A stretch of DNA of 64,000 nt from Actinomycetes bacterium. GTDB lineage: Bacteria; Actinomycetota; Acidimicrobiia; Acidimicrobiales; Ilumatobacteraceae. The stretch's first letter is position 1. Each line of letters starts with the position of its first letter. A program made the translations under genes and the position numbers. The stretch covers positions 124,001-188,000 of the forward strand of contig JAIOPC010000007.1 in the NCBI GenBank assembly GCA_021414085.1. Reading direction: 5' to 3'. Under the pieces are notes generated by a model. The model made no database searches and was not told the origin of the DNA. It saw only the letters and a program-made list of their open reading frames with translations. Below are positions 21,360 to 28,782 of the stretch, piece by piece.

Positions 21360-21728
21360 GTGAAGAAGGACGATCGCATTGATGTCGCACAGCTGGTGGG
21401 GACAGCGCGCGACATGTTGACAGTCAAAAGGGTCTTCGGTGAGCCGATCCATCACAACGACGTACGGGTGATTCCGGTGGCCAGAGTTCGCGGCGGTGGG
21501 GGCGGTGGGGGCGGCAGCGGCAGCGCTCCCGACGGCGACGGCAGCGGAGGCGGCGGTGGCTTCGGCATGATGGCGAGCCCGGCGGGTGTTTACGTGATCA
21601 AGGGCGACCACGTGACGTGGCATCCGGCGAGGGACCCAGGGCGAACCGAGCTGGCTGGCCTCACCCTTGCCGCTCTTGCGGTATTGGCAATTCGCTCGAT
21701 CGTTGTGAGGACGTTTGGTCACCGCTAG
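21360..21728 (+). CDS. GerW/YtfJ-like protein
   Basis: A 122-residue protein. MLTVKRVFGEPI, then VRVIPVARVRGGGG..GGGSG, then GGGGFGMMASPAGVYVIKGD, resemble the GerW (YtfJ) family known from Bacillus spore germination but present in many non-spore-formers. A hydrophobic helix near the C-terminus (LAGLTLAALAVLAIRSIVV) probably anchors it in the membrane. The glycine tract is encoded at about 21496-21570. The GTG start at 21360 is chosen for GGAGGA at 21345-21350, 9 bases ahead; an in-frame ATG at 21339 lacks such a site. It lies between nifJ and glycyl-radical genes. Confidence 0.7.
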   Translation: MKKDDRIDVAQLVGTARDMLTVKRVFGEPIHHNDVRVIPVARVRGGGGGGGGSGSAPDGDGSGGGGGFGMMASPAGVYVIKGDHVTWHPARDPGRTELAGLTLAALAVLAIRSIVVRTFGHR

Positions 21729-21792
21729 ATCGATGGCGAGAAAGCGACCTTTGGCCCTACCCAGTCTCTACGGCCAGCCATACGGTCCAGGC

Positions 21793-23346
21793 ATGGAAAT
21801 GAACGAGTTTCAAGAACGCGCGCGAATGCTCGTGCAGGACAGAAACCTCGGCTACGACCAGCGACTGCGTCGCCTCGCCGTGCTGGCGACGGAAGTCTTG
21901 CCCTACCCGGCGATTTCGGAAGCGTGCCGCGAAGCACTCGACAAGCGCGTGATCTGCGACATGTACGAGGGGCACGCCCCGTACACCGCCCGCTACATCC
22001 TGCCCGACTACGAGAAGGCAATTCGCCAGGGTCTGAGTTTCCTCGAACTGCCGCCGCCCACCGATCTGGACGACGCCCTCGCGTTCCTGCAAATCATGTA
22101 CGCCCACGTGCCGAGCGTGACCACTTATCCGGTGTACCTCGGCGATCTCGACAAAGTGCTCGGTCCATTCGTCGACGCGGCAACCTCCGACGAGGAACTT
22201 GATCGCAAACTCCGCCGATTCTGGATCGGAATTGATCGCATGATCCCGGACGCATTCGCCCATCTCGATATCGGCCCGAACGACAGCAGGATCGCGCGGT
22301 CGATCCTGCGCGTCGAACGCTCGCTGCGCCAATCCGTGCCCAACATCACGTTGAAGGTCGACCCGGTGCTGACGCCCGACGATCTGATTGAAGATGCGGT
22401 GCGCACAGTCTTTGAGACCGGCAAGCCACACTTCGTCAACCATCCCATGATGGTGGCCGATCACGGCGAGGGCTACGCGGCCGTCAGTTGTTACAACTCG
22501 CTCAAGATCGGCGGCGGGGCACACACGTTGGCGCGACTCAACCTGAAGGAAGTTGCGCTGCGACACACCGGCAGCGCCGACGAGTTCCTCGCCACCACCT
22601 TGCCAACGTTCGTCGAGCTGACGGCCGAACTCATCGAGGCGCGTATTCGATCGCTCGTCGAACAACAGGGGTTCTTCGAAACGCATTGGCTCGCTGCCGA
22701 GGGCGTGATCGACATCGATCGCTTCTCGGCGATGTTCGGAATCTTCGGCCTCGCCGAGTGCGTCAACCTGCTGATGTCCTACGAGGGCCACGATGAAACC
22801 GCTCGCTACGGACACGACGCCACAGCCGACGCGCTCAGTCGACGAATCATTGAACGCGTCGCGGAGCTGGTAGCCGCCAGGCCAATGCCTTACTGCAACG
22901 GTGGAGCCGGGCGCTGCTACCTGCACTCGCAGAGCGGCATCGATCTCGACAAGGGTGTCACCGCCGGCACCCGCATTCCGGTTGGCGACGAGCCAGCGAT
23001 GCTTGAGCACATCATGACGTGTGCCCCGCACCACCGTCACTTTGCTTCCGGCGTCAGCGACATCTTTCATGTCGACGAAACTGCCCTGCGTAATCCACAA
23101 GCGATCGTCGACATCATTCGTGGCGCATTCACCAGTGGCATGCGCGACTTCACCTTCAACCTCGACAGCAACGAGTTCGTGCGCATCACTGGCTACTTGG
23201 TACGCAAGAGCGACCTTGCCGCGGTCGCCGAGCACACCGGCGTTCGGCACGGAAGTGACTACCTCGCGGCTGGGTCAGAAGACGAATTCCACCTCACGCA
23301 GCGTGCGGTGAAACGCATTGGCTGCAACGAGCGTGAGCCACGGTGA
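21793..23346 (+). CDS. yjjI: YjjI-family glycyl radical enzyme
   Basis: A 517-residue protein, very close to the 516 of E. coli YjjI. The C-terminal radical motif is RITGY with the radical Gly at residue 467 (codon 23191-23193), matching the RVxGY pattern of glycyl radical enzymes. A likely thiyl Cys is Cys233 in AAVSCYNSLKIGGGAHTL (codon 22489-22491). Also seen: HPMMVADHGEGYAAVS, YCNGGAGRCYLHSQ, IDLDKGVTAGTRIPVGDEP. The radical is oxygen-labile, so the enzyme should work only without oxygen. The reaction of YjjI is not established to my knowledge. The YjjW activase follows with a 4-base overlap. The ATG at 21793 gives the family length; an earlier ATG at 21733 is possible. Confidence 0.88.
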   Translation: MEMNEFQERARMLVQDRNLGYDQRLRRLAVLATEVLPYPAISEACREALDKRVICDMYEGHAPYTARYILPDYEKAIRQGLSFLELPPPTDLDDALAFLQIMYAHVPSVTTYPVYLGDLDKVLGPFVDAATSDEELDRKLRRFWIGIDRMIPDAFAHLDIGPNDSRIARSILRVERSLRQSVPNITLKVDPVLTPDDLIEDAVRTVFETGKPHFVNHPMMVADHGEGYAAVSCYNSLKIGGGAHTLARLNLKEVALRHTGSADEFLATTLPTFVELTAELIEARIRSLVEQQGFFETHWLAAEGVIDIDRFSAMFGIFGLAECVNLLMSYEGHDETARYGHDATADALSRRIIERVAELVAARPMPYCNGGAGRCYLHSQSGIDLDKGVTAGTRIPVGDEPAMLEHIMTCAPHHRHFASGVSDIFHVDETALRNPQAIVDIIRGAFTSGMRDFTFNLDSNEFVRITGYLVRKSDLAAVAEHTGVRHGSDYLAAGSEDEFHLTQRAVKRIGCNEREPR

Positions 23347-24206
23347 AAGGTGGCACGGTGAAGGGCCTCGTCACCAATACCATCACGTTCAGCACTGTCG
23401 ACGGCCCGGGCAACCGCTTCGTCGTGTTCCTGCAGGGTTGCAACTTCAACTGCGTTGCGTGCCACAACCCGTACACGATCAACGTGTGCAACGACTGTGG
23501 GGAGTGCGTCGACACGTGTCCATCCGGCGCGCTCACCCTCGACGCAATCGGGGCCGTGCAATGGAACGAGTCGGCCTGCACGGGTGGCGACACGTGCATC
23601 AGCGTCTGCCCGTACGACTCGACTCCGAAGGCGCGCTACGCCGAGGTGGCCGACCTAGTGGCCAAAATCCGACGCGCGGCACCGTTCCTGAGCGGCATCA
23701 CGGTTTCCGGTGGCGAAGCCACGCAGCAAACCGAGTTCGTTCACGCGCTCTTCTCAGCTGTGAAAGCCGACCAGGAATTGTGTTTGCTCACGTGCTTCGT
23801 CGACTCCAACGGCGCCGCCGCGCCGGACACGTGGCTTGCGCTCTCAGACACCATGGACGGCGCAATGATCGACCTCAAGTGCCTCGATCCTGAGATCCAT
23901 CGCACGATGACCGGGCAGCCCAACGACATGGTGCTGGCGAGTATCCATCAACTGCACGCAATGGGATTGCTCTATGAGGTCAGGCTGCTGCTCTTGGCGG
24001 GCATCAACGACGACCCTGCACTGCTGCGGAGCACTGCTGCTTGGCTCGCCGACATCGATCCAGAAATGCGGGTGAAAGTGATCGGCTTCCGCAACCACGG
24101 CGTCAGGCCACACGACCCGCCGCTGATCGAGCCATCGCCGGATTCACTGCACAGCGCAGCGGAATTGCTCTTCGAGTTCGCCCAGTTCGACGTCTGCGTG
24201 ATCTGA
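23343..24206 (+). CDS. yjjW: YjjW-family glycyl radical enzyme activase (radical SAM)
   Basis: A 287-residue radical SAM activase. It should abstract hydrogen from Gly467 of the upstream enzyme. The SAM cluster motif is GCNFNCVACHNP (Cx3Cx2C) at about 37-48. A ferredoxin-like insert follows, with CNDCGECVDTCP and CTGGDTCISVCP, the two extra clusters typical of activases of this class. The SAM-binding GGE appears in ITVSGGEATQQ. The GTG start overlaps the yjjI stop (GTGA at 23343-23346). A second GTG at 23358 would shorten it by five residues. Confidence 0.9.
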   Translation: MKGGTVKGLVTNTITFSTVDGPGNRFVVFLQGCNFNCVACHNPYTINVCNDCGECVDTCPSGALTLDAIGAVQWNESACTGGDTCISVCPYDSTPKARYAEVADLVAKIRRAAPFLSGITVSGGEATQQTEFVHALFSAVKADQELCLLTCFVDSNGAAAPDTWLALSDTMDGAMIDLKCLDPEIHRTMTGQPNDMVLASIHQLHAMGLLYEVRLLLLAGINDDPALLRSTAAWLADIDPEMRVKVIGFRNHGVRPHDPPLIEPSPDSLHSAAELLFEFAQFDVCVI

Positions 24207-24215
24207 GCTGTCAAC

Positions 24216-24253
24216 TTCACACGCCGTTCACGAAGTCCACACAAGCACGAAAC
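24216..24253. promoter_or_regulatory. weak GlnR-like phased repeat ahead of winged-helix gene
   Basis: Four pentamers in 11-bp phase: TTCAC at 24216, TTCAC at 24227, CACAC at 24238 and GAAAC at 24249. The spacing is that of actinobacterial GlnR boxes (gTnAc-n6-GaAAc repeated), but only the last unit matches fully. It ends 22 bases before the ATG at 24276. Tentative; it gains some interest from the better box at 27233-27270. Confidence 0.25.
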
Positions 24254-24275
24254 ACTAAGTTCCTAAAGTCGGTTG

Positions 24276-24560
24276 ATGCCCGCTCCCACCGCGCTGACAG
24301 CTCGCGAGCGCGAAGTGCTCAGGACTTTGTTGGCGAACCGCGGCCGAGTGCTTGGTCGCCACGAACTCGCCCGACAGTCGGGGCTCGCTGAACTGCACGA
24401 TCGACGATGCGACAACGTGCTGGTGCAGTTACGCGAGCGCCTGGGTACTGACGCGATCATCACGGTGCGCTCGCGCGGCTGGATGCTGAATCTTCAAGCC
24501 GTCGCGCAGGCGACCGAGCTGCTGATTGCGGGGATGCTGGTTGATGGTGCTAGCGGTTAG
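24276..24560 (+). CDS. stand-alone OmpR-type winged-helix protein
   Basis: A 94-residue protein that is essentially only a Trans_reg_C winged helix: LTAREREVLRTLLANRGRVLGRHELARQSG, then RRCDNVLVQLRERLGTDAIITVRSRGWML. No receiver domain is present. The same domain closes OmpR/PhoB and GlnR-type regulators and some actinobacterial uroporphyrinogen-III synthases. The stop is only two bases before the antiporter GTG, so the two are very probably one transcript. An adjacent in-frame TTG at 24273 is possible; no ribosome site is clear. Likely a DNA-binding regulator of its own operon or of the adjacent nitrogen genes. Confidence 0.75.
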   Translation: MPAPTALTAREREVLRTLLANRGRVLGRHELARQSGLAELHDRRCDNVLVQLRERLGTDAIITVRSRGWMLNLQAVAQATELLIAGMLVDGASG

Positions 24561-24562
24561 CC

Positions 24563-27262
24563 GTGTTGGCAACTAACGACAGCGTCGACCTCGGGCGACT
24601 GCTCCTCGATCTGCTGATCGTTCTTGTCGCGGCGAAGGTTGCGGCCGAGTTGGCAGAACGCCTACGCGTGGCAGCAGTGCTTGGCGAGATCGCTGCCGGC
24701 ATTCTGCTGGGACCTTCTGTGTTCGGCTTGATCGTGACCACGGGCAACCGCGGCGTCTCCATTTCGCTGCTCGCCGAAATCGGAGTGCTGTTGCTGTTGC
24801 TGTCGGTCGGCTTGGAAATGGACCTCGGCGAGCTGTTAAAGGTCGGTCGAGCATCGCTCCTGGTTGCCGTTATTGGTGTGGCCGCGCCATTCGCGGCGGG
24901 TGTTGCGACCGGGCTGGCGTTTGGAGAATCGACCAACACGTCGATCTTCTTCGGCGCGGCGCTTACCGCAACCAGCGTCGGCATTACAGCGCGCGTGTTT
25001 GGTGACCTGCGCGCGCTCGCCTCGATTGAAGCGCGGATCGTGCTCGGTGCCGCCGTTGCTGACGACGTGCTTGGCCTCGTGATTCTGACCGTCGTGGTCA
25101 AGGCGGTCACCGGTGCAAGCATCGGCGTCGGAGTGATCGCTGGCACCCTCGCGCTGGCGCTGGCCTTTCTGGTGGCAACCGGAGTCGTGGGGCTCGTCGT
25201 CGTTCCGCCCGCGCTGCGTGCGATCGATCGCTATGCCAAGTCGAGCGCGACTCTGACGATTGCGGCACTCGCGGTCACGCTCGCCTTCGCGGCGCTGGCC
25301 GACGTCTCCAACCTCGCGTTCATTATCGGCGCGTTCATGGCTGGCTTGGCCATTGGACGCAGCGAACACCGCGAGCGCATCTCGCGCGACCTCGGAAGCG
25401 TTGGCCACGTCTTCATTCCCGTCTTCTTCCTGCAGATCGGCCTCAACGCCGACATCGCCGCGATGGCCAAGCCGTCGGTGCTGGCGTTCGCTGGCGTGAT
25501 GACGTTGGTCGCTATCGGTGGCAAGTTGTTGTCCGCCACCGGTGCGATCGGAACGCGGGCCGACAAGGTGCTCCTCGGCATCGGGATGATTCCGCGTGGG
25601 GAAGTTGGCCTGATCTTCGCGTCCATCGGCCTCGCCAGTGGGGTACTCGACGCAGATCTCTACGGCGCGCTGCTGCTCGTGGTTCTGCTGACCACGATCG
25701 TCACACCGCCGCTGCTACGGCTGCGGCTGGGCGTCACCGCCAAGCGGACGCTGGCGGACCAATCAACACCAACCGCGGAACCTCCGGAAGGGTGGATCAC
25801 GATCGAGAGCGGCGTCATCGAGTTACACGGCAACCCGCCGTTGAGCGCCATCGTCCACCTTGCGCTCACCACGGCGGCGATGGCAACACTGGCAACGCCA
25901 GGTGAGGCGCTGCTGAATTGGTTCAGCGCCCGTCGACACGACGCGCTCACATGGAATCCCGATGAAACTCCTTCCCTGGTCGACCTGCTGCGCGCCGACG
26001 AGGTTCGAGCATGGCGTTTCCTCGATGTCACCGGAGTGCTCGAGCGTGCGCTGCCGGAGGTAGCCGATGCGATGTCGCGCCGTCGCTCCGACATGAGTGA
26101 CCTCGACCCACTTGGTGCGCTGCGCTTCCCCACCGTTGATCGTCTTCACGAGCTTGCGGGCACCCAGGACTTCGCCTTTGAGAGCGACGAACCGCACGAA
26201 GCATTGGTGCTCGCAGCGATGGTGCACGACGTTTCGCGTGGGACCGAAGAGGCGCTCGCGCTCGCTTCGCGGCTATGTCGCGAAGCAGATGCTCGGCTCG
26301 TGGTGTCGTTGATTGCGGACGCCAACCTCCTGCGCGCGGGCGTTCGCGAACCACCGGTCTTCGACAACACTGAAATCTTGCAACTGGCGACTCACCTCGC
26401 TGGCGCCGATCATGCTCGCGACGCATACCTGCTGGCGCTCGCCATCGGTGACCTTCCGAAGCACCATCGCGGTGCGCTTGACCAGCGTTACGACCTCGTG
26501 TGCGAGGCGCTCGATCACCCGGAGCTCACCGGAACCAATGCGACCAACCTGGCCGGCGTTCGCCGGGTGGCAGCACAACGACTGCTGACCGACGCCGCGG
26601 CCATCGATCGTCTACGGCTCGCACCCGCGTCGTACTTGTTGACGCACGAGCCGGAAGAGATTGCGCGCCAGGCGCAGCTCGTTGAGCCACTACCGCGTGG
26701 TGGCGTTGTTCGCGTGGCAGTCAGTTCACAATGTAAAGCCGACTATTGGAAGGTCGACATTGCGTGCCGCGATGCCGACGGGTTACTCGCACGCTTGACC
26801 GATGTGTTGACGACACACGGCTTCGACATCGTGTCGGCCGACATTGCGACGTGGCCGGACGGCGCAGTGCTCGACAGCTTCACCGTTCGCTCCAGCGTGC
26901 CGCCGGACCCGAACGAGCTGGCGACAAGCATGGAAGCCCGACTGCGTAAGCCGCTGCGACCAACTCCGAAGCCACAGCTCGTGCTCACCTTCGACAACGA
27001 GGCGCTGCCGTGGCACACAGCGTGCGTTGTCGATGGACCCGACGAGCCTGGAGTGTTGCAAGCAGTCAGCGCAGCGTTCGCGGCGACCAAGGTCGTGGTG
27101 CACTCCGCGAGAATCGGCTCACTCAACGGTGCGGTGTCGGATCGATTCACCGTCACCGATCGGCTTGGACGCAAGCTCGATCTCGCCGCGATGAATCGGA
27201 CTCGCGCGGTGCTGAAGCGAACGGACAAGACCTTCACTCGCACGAAACACTTGCGCAACTGA
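24563..27262 (+). CDS. CPA2 cation/proton antiporter fused to GlnD C-terminal half (HD-like, ACT, ACT)
   Basis: An 899-residue fusion. Residues about 8-390 form a 12-13 helix CPA2 antiporter with the Asp pair D167-D168 in AAVADDVLGLVIL and IPRGEVGLIFASIGL at 343-357. Residues about 465-870 read as the C-terminal half of the PII uridylyltransferase GlnD: VRAWRFLDVTGVLERALPE (481-499), TVDRLHE, an HD-like LAAMVHDVSRG (550-560), YLLTHEPEEIARQAQ (691-705), ACT1 about 730-778 and ACT2 about 818-872. The nucleotidyltransferase domain of GlnD is absent and HD ligands look partly lost (no His after DVSRG). ACT domains of GlnD sense glutamine, so ligand-gated ion exchange is the inference. GTG start, two bases after the winged-helix gene and 49 bases before amt. 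Confidence 0.85.
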   Translation: MLATNDSVDLGRLLLDLLIVLVAAKVAAELAERLRVAAVLGEIAAGILLGPSVFGLIVTTGNRGVSISLLAEIGVLLLLLSVGLEMDLGELLKVGRASLLVAVIGVAAPFAAGVATGLAFGESTNTSIFFGAALTATSVGITARVFGDLRALASIEARIVLGAAVADDVLGLVILTVVVKAVTGASIGVGVIAGTLALALAFLVATGVVGLVVVPPALRAIDRYAKSSATLTIAALAVTLAFAALADVSNLAFIIGAFMAGLAIGRSEHRERISRDLGSVGHVFIPVFFLQIGLNADIAAMAKPSVLAFAGVMTLVAIGGKLLSATGAIGTRADKVLLGIGMIPRGEVGLIFASIGLASGVLDADLYGALLLVVLLTTIVTPPLLRLRLGVTAKRTLADQSTPTAEPPEGWITIESGVIELHGNPPLSAIVHLALTTAAMATLATPGEALLNWFSARRHDALTWNPDETPSLVDLLRADEVRAWRFLDVTGVLERALPEVADAMSRRRSDMSDLDPLGALRFPTVDRLHELAGTQDFAFESDEPHEALVLAAMVHDVSRGTEEALALASRLCREADARLVVSLIADANLLRAGVREPPVFDNTEILQLATHLAGADHARDAYLLALAIGDLPKHHRGALDQRYDLVCEALDHPELTGTNATNLAGVRRVAAQRLLTDAAAIDRLRLAPASYLLTHEPEEIARQAQLVEPLPRGGVVRVAVSSQCKADYWKVDIACRDADGLLARLTDVLTTHGFDIVSADIATWPDGAVLDSFTVRSSVPPDPNELATSMEARLRKPLRPTPKPQLVLTFDNEALPWHTACVVDGPDEPGVLQAVSAAFAATKVVVHSARIGSLNGAVSDRFTVTDRLGRKLDLAAMNRTRAVLKRTDKTFTRTKHLRN

Positions 27263-27270
27263 CCTGAAAC
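27233..27270. promoter_or_regulatory. candidate GlnR box upstream of amt
   Basis: TTCAC-n6-GAAAC-n6-GCAAC-n6-GAAAC. This is the four-part layout of actinobacterial GlnR sites (gTnAc-n6-GaAAc-n6-gTnAc-n6-GaAAc): both GAAAC units are exact and each of the other two differs at one fixed position. It overlaps the 3' end of the antiporter gene and ends 41 bases before the amt ATG. GlnR control of amt is well known in actinobacteria, so the position makes sense. Not tested. Confidence 0.5.
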
Positions 27271-27311
27271 CTCCCTTCGGTACGGTCCGGCGACCACACG
27301 AAAGGAGCGCA

Positions 27312-28754
27312 ATGCGCAACAACAAGGCAGTTAGGTACACACTCGGCGGTGTCGTCGGCGCGACGTTGTCGACACTGTTGGTCACAGGTCAGGCATTCGC
27401 CGCCGACCTCGACCCCGTGGATGCACTTTCGCAGCAGACAAGCTTGCTGTGGGTTGTGCTCGGCGCCGTTCTCGTCATCTTCATGCAAGCTGGCTTCGCG
27501 CTCGTCGAAACGGGGTTCTGCCAGGCGAAGAACGCAGCGCATGTGTTCTCCACCAACTTCGCGATCTTCGGCCTCGGGTTTGTTGGATTCTTTCTCATCG
27601 GCTTTCCGCTCGCGTTCGGCGGGTTCTCATACGCCGCGTTCGGCCTCGATACGCCGATAGGTAAGCCACTTGTCGGCAGCGGCAATTGGGTGTTTCTGTG
27701 GGACGGCGGCTGGGCGATGTCTGGCTCGGGTGTGACACCGGCGTTGCTCGCGTTCTTCCTCTATATGGCGGCATTCATGGACACCACTGCCACCATTCCC
27801 ACCGGGTCGATGGCCGAGCGCTGGAAGTGGAACAGCTTCGTCGGCTGGGGATTGTTCTGTGGAGCGATCTACTACCCAATCTTTGCGGCATGGACCTGGG
27901 GCGGCGGCTGGCTGGCCAAGACCTGGGACACACTCAGCGCCGGCGCCGGTTACGTCGACTTCGCCGGCAGCGGCGTTGTGCACGCAGTTGGCGGCGTCGC
28001 CGCACTCGCCGGTGCGATCGTGCTGGGGCCCCGTATTGGCAAGTACGACGCAGACCGCAAGCCGCGCACGATTGCCGGTCACAACATTCCGATGGCGCAG
28101 CTCGGCACGTTCATCCTGCTGTTCGGTTGGTTCGGATTCAACGCGGCATCGACACTGTCGGTGGCCGATGTGCAGTTCGCGACAGTCGCCACCAACACCG
28201 CGATCGCCGCCGCCTTCGGCGCCGTCATCGGAATGTTCTACGTGCAGAAGCGTCTCGGAAAGCCCGACCCGGGGATGATGGTCAACGGAATGCTCGCCGG
28301 CCTAGTCGCCATCACGGCACCATGTGCATTCACAACGCCAGCATGGTCGGCAGTGATCGGTGGCGTCGCCGCAATCATCGCCATCGAGTCGTGCCTGTTC
28401 TTCGAGCGCAAAGGCATCGACGACCCGGTGGGCGCGATCAGTGTGCACGGCATTGCTGGCACATTCGGTGTGCTGTGTGTGGGCCTTGTTGCCAACGGCA
28501 GCTACGGCGCCGGATGGAATGGCTCGCCGACCGAAGGCGTGAAGGGATTGTTCTACGGCGATGCCGGACAGCTGGGGGCACAGGCGCTTGGCGCGGCCGT
28601 CATCTGGACCGTCATCTTCGGACTCGCATTTGGGTTCTTCAAGCTGCAGAACAAGTTCACCAAGGGCGGCATCCGCCCGGAGGCAGAGATTGAAACCGCA
28701 GGTCTCGACATGCACGAGATGGGTGTGAAGGCGTACGTAGACACTTCGGTGTGA
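27312..28754 (+). CDS. amt: ammonium transporter Amt
   Basis: A 480-residue Amt/MEP ammonium channel. An N-terminal signal-like segment ends near QAFAADLDP, then about 11 membrane helices. Conserved features: MQAGFALVETGFCQAKNA at the start of the core, YVDFAGSGVVHAVGGVAAL with the first pore His, GWFGFNAAST, and ISVHGIAGTFGVL with the second pore His. A good ribosome site AAAGGAG (27301-27307) precedes the ATG. No glnK/glnB follows, although amt-glnK is the usual pair; instead the gene follows the antiporter-GlnD fusion and a GlnR-like box, and is followed by a SulP permease 28 bases away. Confidence 0.95.
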   Translation: MRNNKAVRYTLGGVVGATLSTLLVTGQAFAADLDPVDALSQQTSLLWVVLGAVLVIFMQAGFALVETGFCQAKNAAHVFSTNFAIFGLGFVGFFLIGFPLAFGGFSYAAFGLDTPIGKPLVGSGNWVFLWDGGWAMSGSGVTPALLAFFLYMAAFMDTTATIPTGSMAERWKWNSFVGWGLFCGAIYYPIFAAWTWGGGWLAKTWDTLSAGAGYVDFAGSGVVHAVGGVAALAGAIVLGPRIGKYDADRKPRTIAGHNIPMAQLGTFILLFGWFGFNAASTLSVADVQFATVATNTAIAAAFGAVIGMFYVQKRLGKPDPGMMVNGMLAGLVAITAPCAFTTPAWSAVIGGVAAIIAIESCLFFERKGIDDPVGAISVHGIAGTFGVLCVGLVANGSYGAGWNGSPTEGVKGLFYGDAGQLGAQALGAAVIWTVIFGLAFGFFKLQNKFTKGGIRPEAEIETAGLDMHEMGVKAYVDTSV

Positions 28755-28782
28755 CTCACACAGGTTGGTTTAGTCTCAATCA

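Noticed and set aside
28741-28761. Two overlapping hairpins at the end of amt (ACAC-TTCG-GTGT and GTGTG-ACT-CACAC)
   Set aside because: Short stems and no T-run; the SulP gene follows at 28 bases and is probably co-transcribed, so I do not call a terminator.
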